This document shows positions 16,141 to 24,272 of a stretch of 55,446 nt of DNA, one piece after another. Made by a program: the position numbers and the translations under genes. The stretch is from Cytophagales bacterium (GTDB lineage Bacteria > Bacteroidota > Bacteroidia > Cytophagales > Spirosomataceae): the NCBI GenBank assembly GCA_013298865.1, contig JAAFJL010000010.1, positions 1-55,446 of the forward strand, read 5' to 3'. The notes under the pieces were generated by a model. It was not told the origin of the DNA and searched no databases. It was given only the letters and a program-made list of their open reading frames with translations. How positions within the stretch are numbered: the stretch's first letter is position 1; each line of letters begins with the position of its first letter.

Positions 16141-18084
16141 TTACTCTACTCGCTTCAATTTTACATTTTCAGCAGGACGAATCACTAATGGTACTTTCTC
16201 CAATTTTACGGCTGAGGTATCCAGTCCGAACCATTTATCTTCTGATGGCGTAAATGATTTGATAAAGAAATATGCCTTCATGATTAAGCCCTCAAAAAGT
16301 GGTAATTCGTTGTCGTAAGAAAGGAATTTCTCTAATACCACAAAACGGAAATCACCAATTACGTTTTGTTTGTTCAATGATTCGTAGCGAGAAGTAATAT
16401 CAACCTCCCCTTTCTTCACCATTTCTTCAACCACTTTTCTGAAATAAAGATTAATCTTTTGTTCAACCCTAAAACCTAATTTGAAGTTTACCTTAATTAC
16501 ATCATCAGTTTCAATTACGTTCACTTTGTATTCCATTGTATAAGGATCATCCACGGTATCAACATGGACAAACCAGTAAATGTCAGCACGTTTTGGACGT
16601 TTCTGGAAAATAGAATAAATGATTTTCGATTCAATCTCGCTCGACCTTGCAGCATTCGACATAAAAACTAAGTGAGTAGCGTATTTAGGAATACTCATAT
16701 CCTGACTCAGTTCTTTCAAAGGTTCGATATAATCACTCACTTTTACGTATTCTGTCAGTCGCATTTTGATGATATTTGCCCTATGCCAAATAAACATAAC
16801 AGTAAGAATCAATCCTGCAATGAATATTGACACATAACCACCGTGCATGAATTTATCCAAATTAGCAATCAAGAATGCCCCTTCCAGAGAAACATATAAT
16901 AACAAGAAGAGAATAATCCACCACATATCGAATTTCTTGATATGGAGGTAATACGCCATCAAAGTAGTGGTCATTAACATCGTTAGGGTGATTGCCAAAC
17001 CGTAGGCAGCTTCCATATTTGAGGACTTCTTGAAATAAAGCACCACACCAATACAGCCAATCCAAAGTAAAATATTCATACTTGGCACGTACAATTGTCC
17101 TTTTTGGTCTGATGGATAATGAAGACGAACTTTAGGCCAAAAGTTCAAGCGAATGGCTTCTGAAATTAAGGTAAAAGAACCTGAAATCAAGGCTTGGCTT
17201 GCTATAACTGCGGCTGCCGTAGCGATAACGATTCCTGCCAATAGAAACCAATGTGGCATTAATTCATAAATTGGCGAACGACCAGCCAAAGGGTTTCCTT
17301 GTTGGGAAATTAACCAAGCTCCTTGTCCGAAATATTGTAGCAACAAAGTAGTTTTCACGAAAACCCAACTGAGGCGAATATTACCACGCCCGCAATGTCC
17401 TAAATCTGAATAAAGGGCTTCTGCACCCGTTGTACAAAGAAAAACCGAACCTAATAACCAGAAACCCGAACGCCCACTGTAAGGATTCATGAGCATATCG
17501 TAGGCATATTTAGGAGAAACAGCTTTTAGAATAGTCCAATCTTTCGCTATCCAAATGATTCCAAGAGTTGCCAACATCGTGAACCAAACTAACATGACAG
17601 GTCCAAAAAGTTTTCCTACAACGTTTGTTCCAAAGATTTGAAACATAAACAATCCTGTTATCACAGCTATAACAATCGGGACGGTTTGGATATTTGGATA
17701 AATTTTGATGAGACCTTCAATTGCTGATGCCACGGAGACTGGTGGAGTAATGATGCCATCTGCCAAAAGTGTTGCACCACCAATAATTGCGGGGACTGTC
17801 AACCATTTGGCGTGTCTGCGGACAAGTGTAAAAAGAGCAAAAATTCCGCCTTCGCCTTTATTATCTGCCCTGAGAATGAGGATGACATATTTTACGGAAG
17901 TTTGTAGTGTAAGTGTCCAGAAAATACAAGAAAGCCCTCCCAGAACTGTTGCTTCACTGATTGGAGCATTACCAATAATTGATTGCATTACATACAGCGG
18001 AGAAGTACCAATATCTCCATAAATAATTCCCATTGCTACCAGCAGACCCGCTGCGGAGGCTTTGTCCATGTTTCTGTGTTCCAT
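16141..18084 (-). CDS. kup: Kup-type potassium uptake permease
   Basis: A 647-residue inner-membrane K+/H+ symporter of the KUP/HAK/KT family. GIIYGDIGTSPLYVMQ near residues 18-33 is the family signature, followed by FWTLTLQTSVKYVILILRAD and NKGEGGIFALFTLVRR. About 12 hydrophobic segments run to residue 450, and the C-terminal 190 residues form the hydrophilic cytoplasmic domain (THLVFMSNAARSSEIESKI). Length is standard. A second ATG (18069, MDKASAAGLL) is an equally possible start. The gene is monocistronic, with a clear terminator after it. In the 253 nt upstream there are two TAnnTTTG-like boxes without a convincing -33 element. Confidence 0.95.
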   Translation of the reverse strand: MEHRNMDKASAAGLLVAMGIIYGDIGTSPLYVMQSIIGNAPISEATVLGGLSCIFWTLTLQTSVKYVILILRADNKGEGGIFALFTLVRRHAKWLTVPAIIGGATLLADGIITPPVSVASAIEGLIKIYPNIQTVPIVIAVITGLFMFQIFGTNVVGKLFGPVMLVWFTMLATLGIIWIAKDWTILKAVSPKYAYDMLMNPYSGRSGFWLLGSVFLCTTGAEALYSDLGHCGRGNIRLSWVFVKTTLLLQYFGQGAWLISQQGNPLAGRSPIYELMPHWFLLAGIVIATAAAVIASQALISGSFTLISEAIRLNFWPKVRLHYPSDQKGQLYVPSMNILLWIGCIGVVLYFKKSSNMEAAYGLAITLTMLMTTTLMAYYLHIKKFDMWWIILFLLLYVSLEGAFLIANLDKFMHGGYVSIFIAGLILTVMFIWHRANIIKMRLTEYVKVSDYIEPLKELSQDMSIPKYATHLVFMSNAARSSEIESKIIYSIFQKRPKRADIYWFVHVDTVDDPYTMEYKVNVIETDDVIKVNFKLGFRVEQKINLYFRKVVEEMVKKGEVDITSRYESLNKQNVIGDFRFVVLEKFLSYDNELPLFEGLIMKAYFFIKSFTPSEDKWFGLDTSAVKLEKVPLVIRPAENVKLKRVE

Positions 18085-18271
18085 ACAGGGCTAATTGTAA
18101 ATGATTGAAAATCAAATGGATTATCTTCAAAAATTACAATATTTACTTGTTTTAGTGAATTTAGTAATCAGAATCGTTTGCAAAAATAATTAAAGTCAGC
18201 AAATATAATATCTTGTTGGTATTTTGATAACACTTTGAGGGTTTTAAAAAATGGTTCTTTTGAATTTATAT

Positions 18272-18308
18272 AAAAACGATAGAAGTCGTCCTTCAAAAAG
18301 GACGACTT
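18272..18308 (-). terminator. Hairpin downstream of the AraC-type regulator
   Basis: AAGTCGTCCTT (18283-18293) pairs with AAGGACGACTT (18298-18308), an 11-bp stem with a 4-nt loop. Read on minus it follows the regulator stop; a short T run comes only 6 nt after the stem, so termination is likely but not ideal. Confidence 0.65.
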
Positions 18309-18337
18309 ATATATTCGACGAATTAATACGGGATAAG

Positions 18338-19468
18338 TTATTGAAAATCCTTCGGAGAAACATTAGTAAACTTTTTGAAAGCCCGATTGAAAGTTGACTT
18401 TGAATTGAAACCGCAATCAAAAGCAATTCCCAATAAACTTAGGTGCTTAGACTTGGGGTCCTTTAGCATTGCCTTCACGGCATTGACTCGGTATTCATTC
18501 ACAAAATCATTGAAATTTTTGTTGTAGCCACTATTTACTACCCCAGAGACAATGGAGATATTGGTTTTCAGGCGGTTGGCAACATCTGCAAGAGTAAGTT
18601 CAGATTCGAGGTAAAGTTTGTCTTCTGCCATGAGCTTATCAATTTTTTCTTTCAAAACTAAGTCAATGGCAGGCTGATTTGAATTGTCATAACTTATTGT
18701 TTCAATGGTTTTGGTTGATGAAGAATTTACTTCATTGAAAACCAAATTCTTGGTAGGTTGTACCTGTGCATAACCCGTAATGCAGACATAATAAATCAAG
18801 AAAACGCCCACTAAATTATCCCACCAATTTTCGTAAAATGTTAAATTATAGAGGGAGTCAACGAGCAATCTTCCCCATTGAGACAACGAACCCAATGCCA
18901 AGACAATCAAGAAATTACGAAACCATTTGAAGCTAACTTTCTCAGTATCAGAAAATTGAGTTTCTGTCCAGTTACGATATTCAAGGTATAATTTCAGAGA
19001 ACGATAAAAAAAGTAAACCTCCAAAGCCATTCTCAGAAAAAACTCAATGTTTGGTATTCCGTATTTATTGTGGAAGTTTTGTTTCCAAGACATCACAAAA
19101 TCATGTCCCATCGCAAAGACTCCTACATGGTAAATTGTATGAATAATGAAGGGCAAAAAATAGATAATATCCTTTCTGGAGAATCGAAAATTACTATCAA
19201 CTTGGCTTTTGAAATAGAAATAATAAATGGGAGGAAATGCAAAACCCAAACTTCGGGGAAAGAACTCTAATTCTTCCCAAAGGATATTAATGCCTGAAAA
19301 TCCAAGCATATATTCCCAAATACTAAATGCCATGCCGACCAACAGTAAACCCAACAAAAAATCGGAAAGAAGATTCTTTTGCCAACCACGATACCAGAGC
19401 AAAATGGCATAAATCCATGCTTGAATAAAACCAAACCAAAGGGGAGTAGAATATAAGTCTAAATTCAT
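18338..19468 (-). CDS. Membrane-anchored AraC-family transcriptional regulator
   Basis: A 376-residue protein with about seven N-terminal membrane segments (WFGFIQAWIYAILLWYRG through NLVGVFLIYYVCITGYAQ) and a C-terminal double helix-turn-helix domain (about residues 275-376). SELTLADVANRLKTNISIVS is the first helix-turn-helix, and LGIAFDCGFNSKSTFNRAFK with FTNVSPKDF is the AraC signature. This architecture is common in Bacteroidota and suggests a membrane-sensed signal passed to DNA, with an unknown ligand. It has no obvious partner gene next to it; the nearest upstream DNA is the hairpin cluster at 19.5 kb. Confidence 0.88.
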   Translation of the reverse strand: MNLDLYSTPLWFGFIQAWIYAILLWYRGWQKNLLSDFLLGLLLVGMAFSIWEYMLGFSGINILWEELEFFPRSLGFAFPPIYYFYFKSQVDSNFRFSRKDIIYFLPFIIHTIYHVGVFAMGHDFVMSWKQNFHNKYGIPNIEFFLRMALEVYFFYRSLKLYLEYRNWTETQFSDTEKVSFKWFRNFLIVLALGSLSQWGRLLVDSLYNLTFYENWWDNLVGVFLIYYVCITGYAQVQPTKNLVFNEVNSSSTKTIETISYDNSNQPAIDLVLKEKIDKLMAEDKLYLESELTLADVANRLKTNISIVSGVVNSGYNKNFNDFVNEYRVNAVKAMLKDPKSKHLSLLGIAFDCGFNSKSTFNRAFKKFTNVSPKDFQ

Positions 19469-19515
19469 TATGAGGGAGATAAGTGATTGAAAAACAGGTA
19501 ATAATTTCGTTCGGA

Positions 19516-19669
19516 AATCCTGAAAGGATTAAATGTGATTAGCCCTGAGTGAAACTCAGGGAAAATGAAGCGACTCTCTTGGTTCAACCCCAAATGGGGT
19601 TGAATTCGCTCCTGTTTCAAAACCATACGTTTCACATATAGTTAATCATATTTGACCTCTCACGAGGTC
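19516..19669. repeat. REP-like cluster of four hairpins in a 290-nt gap
   Basis: Four separate perfect hairpins occur in 154 nt: AATCCT/AGGATT (19516-19530), CCCTGAGT/ACTCAGGG (19543-19561), TTCAACCCC/GGGGTTGAA (19583-19604) and GACCTC/GAGGTC (19654-19669). The rest of the gap (19469-19758) is TA-rich and holds nothing I can name. Multi-hairpin intergenic units like this recur in many Bacteroidota genomes; copies elsewhere in the genome would confirm it. Confidence 0.65.
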
Positions 19670-19758
19670 GTTTGTCAAAAGTGTACTGGATAATAATTTT
19701 GTAATTAATTGATAATGAGATATATACAATTTAATATGAGAATTTCAAATCCAATATA

Positions 19759-20211
19759 CTAATTTCCTGATTCCTTCGCAAACCATTGCTTTGAAATCAA
19801 ATGGTCAATTCCAAATCTTCCAGAACCCATCACGATGGCATAAATCGAAATCCAAAGAAAGCCCATAGCAGGTAACATTTCCCAAACTTCTCCGCCCCAT
19901 TTTTGAAAGAAAATAGCTACCAACATTGTACAAGCTACCATGAATCCTGCGAAACGAGTAAAAAGACCAGCTACTAACATTGCTCCGCCAAAAGTCTCTG
20001 CCAAAACTGCCGCCCAAGCAAAGAATGTAGGAAAAGGAAAGCCATAACCCGCAACGTCATGAATAAACCAGTCTGGGCAAGGGAATTTGCTCCCACCAAA
20101 ATTAATAGCTAAAAAGTAGCATCCAATAATACGAGGAAGAGCCAATAATAAATCTGTTGACCAGTGTGAAGTGTAAGTTGGGTTGATGATTTTTGAGAAT
20201 AAAGTTTTCAT
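19759..20211 (-). CDS. DoxX-family membrane protein
   Basis: A 150-residue inner-membrane protein with four hydrophobic helices. LLLALPRIIGCYFLAINFGG, AAVLAETFGGAMLVAGLFTR and FAGFMVACTMLVAIFF match the DoxX/DoxD-like quinone-related family. The biochemical role is not established for most members. The frame extends to 20313, but the extra 34 residues have no family features and cross a perfect hairpin, so I chose the ATG at 20211 (MKTLFSKIINPTYTSHW). The 5' region is unusually structured, with two hairpins within 115 nt. It follows the S41 peptidase gene on the same strand. Confidence 0.82.
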   Translation of the reverse strand: MKTLFSKIINPTYTSHWSTDLLLALPRIIGCYFLAINFGGSKFPCPDWFIHDVAGYGFPFPTFFAWAAVLAETFGGAMLVAGLFTRFAGFMVACTMLVAIFFQKWGGEVWEMLPAMGFLWISIYAIVMGSGRFGIDHLISKQWFAKESGN

Positions 20212-20221
20212 GATTTTTTGA

Positions 20222-20260
20222 ATTTGTATGAATCGCTTCGTTGCGATTGATGATACAAAT
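20222..20260. repeat. Two-part hairpin just upstream of the DoxX gene
   Basis: ATTTGTAT (20222-20229) pairs with ATACAAAT (20253-20260), and inside it AATCGC (20231-20236) pairs with GCGATT (20243-20248). The edge lies 11 nt before the start codon at 20211, so it would sit in the 5' leader and could affect translation. Confidence 0.55.
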
Positions 20261-20287
20261 TTTGACCAAAAAATCTGTCTGAGCGTT

Positions 20288-20325
20288 CCAGATGATGATT
20301 TGACACGTGCCAAATCATCATCTGG
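20288..20325. promoter_or_regulatory. Palindrome copy A (core ATGATTTG-N8-CAAATCAT)
   Basis: A perfect 15-bp inverted repeat, CCAGATGATGATTTG and CAAATCATCATCTGG, around the 8-nt centre acACGTgc. It lies between the S41 stop and the DoxX start, 77 nt upstream of the latter. It shares its core and its central ACGT with copy B at 22545-22580. It could be a two-fold symmetric operator or an mRNA hairpin; no U tract follows. Confidence 0.6.
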
Positions 20326-20336
20326 GGCTTATCTAC

Positions 20337-21821
20337 CTACTTTTTCAACTTTTCGGCGATTAATTTTTTCACCGCTTCCATTTCTGTGTCAATTCCTTTT
20401 ACTGCATCTTCGATATTAGGTTTCACATACACATCGGGCGAGATACCTGCATCTGGACGAGTTTTTGCCAAATCATAATCCATGCCTATCAAAGGTACAT
20501 CAACTTCAATTTTGGTATTGGGCAACAACATAAAAAACAAAGCCCCAGCCGTAATTCCTTTTTGGTTACCACCCGTTGTTTGCCCTACGAGTGTTGCTAA
20601 ATGATTTTTCTTGAAAACATTAGCCGCAACATAACCAGCAGAACTATTGGTGGCACTTGTCAATAAATAAATATCGCCTTCTATATGAGTACTTTCGGGC
20701 GTGATAATTTGGGGTTTGTCTGAACTTTTTGAGCGGTATTGACCACTCGGTAATTTCGTAAAATAATTAGGATTCATACTAAACCACCCGAATGCCCATT
20801 TTTTATTATCCACATAAGGTTTTAGTGTTGAATCTATTTTCAGATAAGCCCAACAATCTTGTTCGCTTTTAATTTCGATATTATTTTTAGTAAGATAGCG
20901 AATCAATTGTGTGGCATCAGTATTGCCACCTTCACATTTACGAATATCAATAATCAAATTTTTACCCTGTTTTTGCTGATACTCATTTACTGAATTAAGG
21001 TAAAATTTATTAAAGTCAAATCCTTTATTAAACACCGCAAAACTATTGATTTCCATAATGGCAGTTTGGTCGTTGAGCCATTTAAAATTGGCATTAACTA
21101 TCTCATTATCAGTGTATTTACCTTTCAAAATTTTATTTCGTTCCGTTCTATTTTGAGCATTTATAGAAATTTTAGAAGCCTTTTTTGTCTTGAAATCATA
21201 GACTTCTAAGTTAAATTTTTCAGATGTAAACGGAAAAACTATTGGAAAGAAAATATCAAAATACTCAAAATCTTGCCCACCGATTTCCAATAACTTACTA
21301 CGTTTTCCATCGTTCGAGCCATCCGCCCGTACAATCGGAAGCAAAGTTTTTATGATAGTCGCAACGGTAATTCCATTAATTGTTTTCACCTCAACTCCTT
21401 CTTGAATATTAGAATCGGCAGTTCGGGTAATCAACATTCTATCTTCAATCAAACGAAATTGAAACGGCAGGCATTTCTTCTGCTCAAAAAGCTCTTTTTT
21501 CAAAAATTCTTCCTGATTATAAAAATTAGGATAACTATGCCCACATTTGAATTTGGAAGTAAGTTTATGAAAGTTTAAATAAGCCTCCGCCAAAGGTTGG
21601 TCATGGCTGAGGGCAGTTTTACATTCTTCAAAATAACCATCAATCGTAGCTTTGTCTGCGTACTTGTACAAGCCAGGGTGTAGGGTTTCGTAAGACTTAC
21701 GAGCGATTTCAAAATCAGCCAATAAATCTTTAGCTTTCAAGATAGTTTGGGCAGACACAATGTTTGAAAATAGACAAAGTACAACAGCGATACTTTTTAT
21801 GTTTTGGAAAAGCGTTTTCAT
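20337..21821 (-). CDS. Exported S41-family (C-terminal processing type) peptidase
   Basis: A 494-residue periplasmic or secreted protein with a signal peptide ending in IVSAQ (about residue 25). The catalytic core is in the C-terminal half: LIIDIRKCEGGNTDATQLI, then IYLLTSATNSSAGYVAANVF, where the Ser of NSSAG (about residue 390) is the expected nucleophile, and LVGQTTGGNQKGITAG. A PDZ-like segment lies near residues 125-160 (EGVEVKTINGITVATII). These features fit S41 tail-specific-protease relatives common in Bacteroidota; targets are unknown. It follows the exported hypothetical gene, with an inverted repeat in the gap. Confidence 0.85.
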   Translation of the reverse strand: MKTLFQNIKSIAVVLCLFSNIVSAQTILKAKDLLADFEIARKSYETLHPGLYKYADKATIDGYFEECKTALSHDQPLAEAYLNFHKLTSKFKCGHSYPNFYNQEEFLKKELFEQKKCLPFQFRLIEDRMLITRTADSNIQEGVEVKTINGITVATIIKTLLPIVRADGSNDGKRSKLLEIGGQDFEYFDIFFPIVFPFTSEKFNLEVYDFKTKKASKISINAQNRTERNKILKGKYTDNEIVNANFKWLNDQTAIMEINSFAVFNKGFDFNKFYLNSVNEYQQKQGKNLIIDIRKCEGGNTDATQLIRYLTKNNIEIKSEQDCWAYLKIDSTLKPYVDNKKWAFGWFSMNPNYFTKLPSGQYRSKSSDKPQIITPESTHIEGDIYLLTSATNSSAGYVAANVFKKNHLATLVGQTTGGNQKGITAGALFFMLLPNTKIEVDVPLIGMDYDLAKTRPDAGISPDVYVKPNIEDAVKGIDTEMEAVKKLIAEKLKK

Positions 21822-21868
21822 GTGTTTGTTGTTTAATTAAATCGGGGTCTTTTATTATTTTATGGAAA

Positions 21869-21928
21869 CCGTGGTACGGTTGAGACAGAAACCCATTTAT
21901 GAGAAATTGAATCTCAACCGTGCCACGG
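21869..21928. repeat. 17-bp inverted repeat between exported-protein gene and S41 gene
   Basis: CCGTGGTACGGTTGAGA (21869-21885) pairs with TCTCAACCGTGCCACGG (21912-21928), with one G-U type pair and a 26-nt loop. It sits directly after the upstream stop and before the S41 ATG. It may end the first transcript, but there is no U tract. The composition resembles a dispersed intergenic repeat. Confidence 0.6.
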
Positions 21929-21935
21929 ATAACTT

Positions 21936-22481
21936 CTAAATCCACTTGCTCAAACTGGTTGAGAAACCTAATTGATTATCGTTTCCCCAAGGCAATTGAT
22001 AACGCACATGAGCCATTGACCCAAACCAAGACGAACCTTTTACCGTAATTTTTACCAATTTTAATCCTTTTTCTTTAGCGATTTGCTCCATTGTTCTGTC
22101 TTTTTTAGCTTTTTCTAAAGCAGCAGTTTTCTCAATCGTTTCAGCAGTTTCTGCTTGCAATTGGTCTTCTTTACTAATTTCATATTGATGATTTACCGAA
22201 AAACTTTTGCCATTATCTTCTGCCTTTACGATGAATAGTAAAGTTCTTTGACCATCTCTTTCTTCATACACTCGCACAGGGGCAATTAAGTTGGTAGCGT
22301 GCGAGCCAAGTCCGTTTAATTGATAACCATAACCTGAATTTTTTCCCTTGAAATCAAGGTACTTTCCTTTCAATGAAGAATTTGTTACTGTAAAACTAAC
22401 CCTAACTTCTGACTGAGCCTGAGCAACTACATTGATTAAAAGGAAACAAACGATAGCGAAATTTTTGATTTGAGTTTTCAT
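21936..22481 (-). CDS. Exported hypothetical protein (about 181 aa)
   Basis: I do not recognise this family. The protein has a clear signal peptide (IKNFAIVCFLLINVVAQAQ) and a beta-rich first half (RVSFTVTNSSLKGKYLDFKG). A charged helical stretch follows near residues 110-150 (AETAETIEKTAALEKAKKDR), then a C-terminal part rich in aromatics. It is probably periplasmic. The start at 22481 is preferred over 22547, whose extra 22 residues are not signal-like. A perfect palindrome lies 64 nt upstream, matching one upstream of the DoxX gene, which hints at shared control. Confidence 0.6.
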   Translation of the reverse strand: MKTQIKNFAIVCFLLINVVAQAQSEVRVSFTVTNSSLKGKYLDFKGKNSGYGYQLNGLGSHATNLIAPVRVYEERDGQRTLLFIVKAEDNGKSFSVNHQYEISKEDQLQAETAETIEKTAALEKAKKDRTMEQIAKEKGLKLVKITVKGSSWFGSMAHVRYQLPWGNDNQLGFSTSLSKWI

Positions 22482-22544
22482 GTCTGTAAATGTTTGAGTG
22501 AATTGATGGCTCAAAGTTGGCAGGTTTACAGACAGCAATTGCTT

Positions 22545-22580
22545 CAAAATATGATTTGGGACGTATCAAATCATATTTTG
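22545..22580. promoter_or_regulatory. Palindrome copy B (core ATGATTTG-N8-CAAATCAT)
   Basis: A perfect 14-bp inverted repeat, CAAAATATGATTTG and CAAATCATATTTTG, around the 8-nt centre ggACGTat. It lies 64 nt upstream of the ATG at 22481 and beyond the terminator of the preceding operon, so it belongs to the promoter or leader of the exported-protein gene. Arms diverge from copy A outside the shared core. Confidence 0.6.
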
Positions 22581-22604
22581 AGACTTGTAAAGGTGAATAA
22601 AACA

Positions 22605-22640
22605 AAAAAGGTGTCCATTTCTAAGAAACGACACCTTTTT
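22605..22640 (-). terminator. Rho-independent terminator of the sigma/anti-sigma operon
   Basis: AAAAAGGTGTC (22605-22615) pairs with GACACCTTTTT (22630-22640). On the minus strand it begins 19 nt after the stop of the beta-barrel protein gene and ends in a T run. Confidence 0.85.
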
Positions 22641-22659
22641 AAAATTAACCCTCACAAAA

Positions 22660-24180
22660 TTAAAACCCGTATTTAGCAGAAAATAAGATACCACTACTAA
22701 AAATATTGACCTTCCCTCTACCCACAAGACCCAACGGAGCTTTCATATAGGGTTCAGCTTGAAATGTAATATGGCGTGTCAGTGCTTTTTCTAAACCAAA
22801 TGATAAATTGAGTGTACTCCAATAATACTTTGTATTATCAGTCCATTGTCTTTCTGTGGTTGGTTGGGTAGCAAAATACCACGAATAGCTTTCGTTCATC
22901 AATAAATAAGAAGAAATACCGCCACTCACGAACCAATTGTTAGTATGTTTTCCGCCCAAATTATACCTCAAATTAATGGGTACATCCAAGACATTGCAGC
23001 TTCCTCCGACACTCGTTGGCTGCACAGGTCTTACCTTCCAGGCATCTCGCCAAGCATGATAAGCATTGATGTCCGACTCGTATTTTTTCTTAGAATTTGT
23101 TAAACCTGTCTGTAAAATCAATCTTTTACTCAGTCGATATTCTATCATAATTCCCATGCTACTACCCATCGCAAAAGGACCAATATTTTCAACAGAATTG
23201 ATTTCTGGGGCTATTGCCAAGCGAATACCAAAGCGAGAACTTTTGATTGGTTTTGCCAAAACCACAGGTTTCACTTCGTCCAGATTATCTTGTGGTGAAG
23301 CAATCGTTACAGGTTGAAAATTATTCTTAAAAAGAGATAAGTCTTTGTTTTTCAAATAGTTAATGTCATGAAAATCTGTTTTCTGAATTACTTCTTCAAT
23401 AGCTTTTTCACTTGAAATGGTATTTGTCGGATTATTTTCTGCAACAGTTTCAGAAGAATTTTTTATGCTAAAATTTACCCCGTCTTCAGATTTTATAACT
23501 GAATTTGTGGGAAGTTTAGCCCTACTCCCAACTACATTTTCTTCAGAAAAAACTGTAGCTACTTTTGTATTATTTACTGAAACAGAATTTTGATTAATTG
23601 CTGTAAAAGATTCTCTCTTTGTATAACCCGAACTTTTCTTTTCTGGAACAGAATTCGTTTGCTTTTCCTTCAAAAAATCCGACGAAGAACTGTTATCTAC
23701 AAGTTGACTTTTCTCTGAACGTTCAATTAATTTATCAGCAGTAATTTTAGTATTTTTTCTCTCAGAAACAGAATTAGGAGAAGATGCTCCAACAAGGTTA
23801 CCTTCTCCCTTTCCCGAATTAGTGGTTGTTTCTCCGATTTTTAATGCCTGTTGATTTGTGCTAAGATTTTTTTCAGATTTATTTATCGAAACTTCTTGCG
23901 AAGGAATGAAAGGTTGTTGTTGTGAATTTTTTGTAATACTCTGATTATCAGAAGAATAATAGTTGTAAATCACTCCTGAACTCAATAATAAAAGTAAAAG
24001 CAAAGGTATCCAAGCCCAACGTTTCCAAGTTGATTTTTGGGGAACGGCAGATGCACCACTCATTTTTGATTTGAGCATAGCAAGTGCCGATGGGTCAAAG
24101 GGCGTTTCTACTTTGTCAGAGGCTTCTCTGAAAAGTTCGTCCAAATCGTCATCAGATATGTCCCACCACTTATCTGCCAT
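22660..24180 (-). CDS. Putative dual membrane-spanning anti-sigma factor (Dma-like)
   Basis: A 506-residue protein with an unusual layout. An acidic N-terminus (residues 1-50, WWDISDDDLDELFREASDKV, cytoplasmic) is followed by one transmembrane helix (about 55-75, WIPLLLLLLLSSGVIYNYY). A Ser/Asn/Lys/Thr-rich low-complexity region of about 230 residues follows, then a C-terminal segment (about 312-506) of alternating strands ending in ILFSAKYGF, with the terminal Phe typical of outer-membrane barrels. The gene directly follows an ECF sigma factor gene. Proteins of this plan in Bacteroides, called dual membrane-spanning anti-sigma factors, bind the sigma factor inside and sense the outer membrane; Dma1 affects vesicle formation. 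The assignment is by architecture and context. Confidence 0.7.
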   Translation of the reverse strand: MADKWWDISDDDLDELFREASDKVETPFDPSALAMLKSKMSGASAVPQKSTWKRWAWIPLLLLLLLSSGVIYNYYSSDNQSITKNSQQQPFIPSQEVSINKSEKNLSTNQQALKIGETTTNSGKGEGNLVGASSPNSVSERKNTKITADKLIERSEKSQLVDNSSSSDFLKEKQTNSVPEKKSSGYTKRESFTAINQNSVSVNNTKVATVFSEENVVGSRAKLPTNSVIKSEDGVNFSIKNSSETVAENNPTNTISSEKAIEEVIQKTDFHDINYLKNKDLSLFKNNFQPVTIASPQDNLDEVKPVVLAKPIKSSRFGIRLAIAPEINSVENIGPFAMGSSMGIMIEYRLSKRLILQTGLTNSKKKYESDINAYHAWRDAWKVRPVQPTSVGGSCNVLDVPINLRYNLGGKHTNNWFVSGGISSYLLMNESYSWYFATQPTTERQWTDNTKYYWSTLNLSFGLEKALTRHITFQAEPYMKAPLGLVGRGKVNIFSSGILFSAKYGF

Positions 24181-24272
24181 TTTGTTGTAAAATTTTATAA
24201 ATCATTAGTAATTAATTAAGCTGTTTAAACTTTCTATTCGTTCATTTTCAAATCATTGAATTTTCAAATTAA

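Noticed and set aside
18181-18207. TATTTTTG and TATATTTG boxes on the minus strand upstream of kup
   Set aside because: Neither has a TTTG at 19-21 nt; in such A/T-rich sequence single boxes occur by chance.
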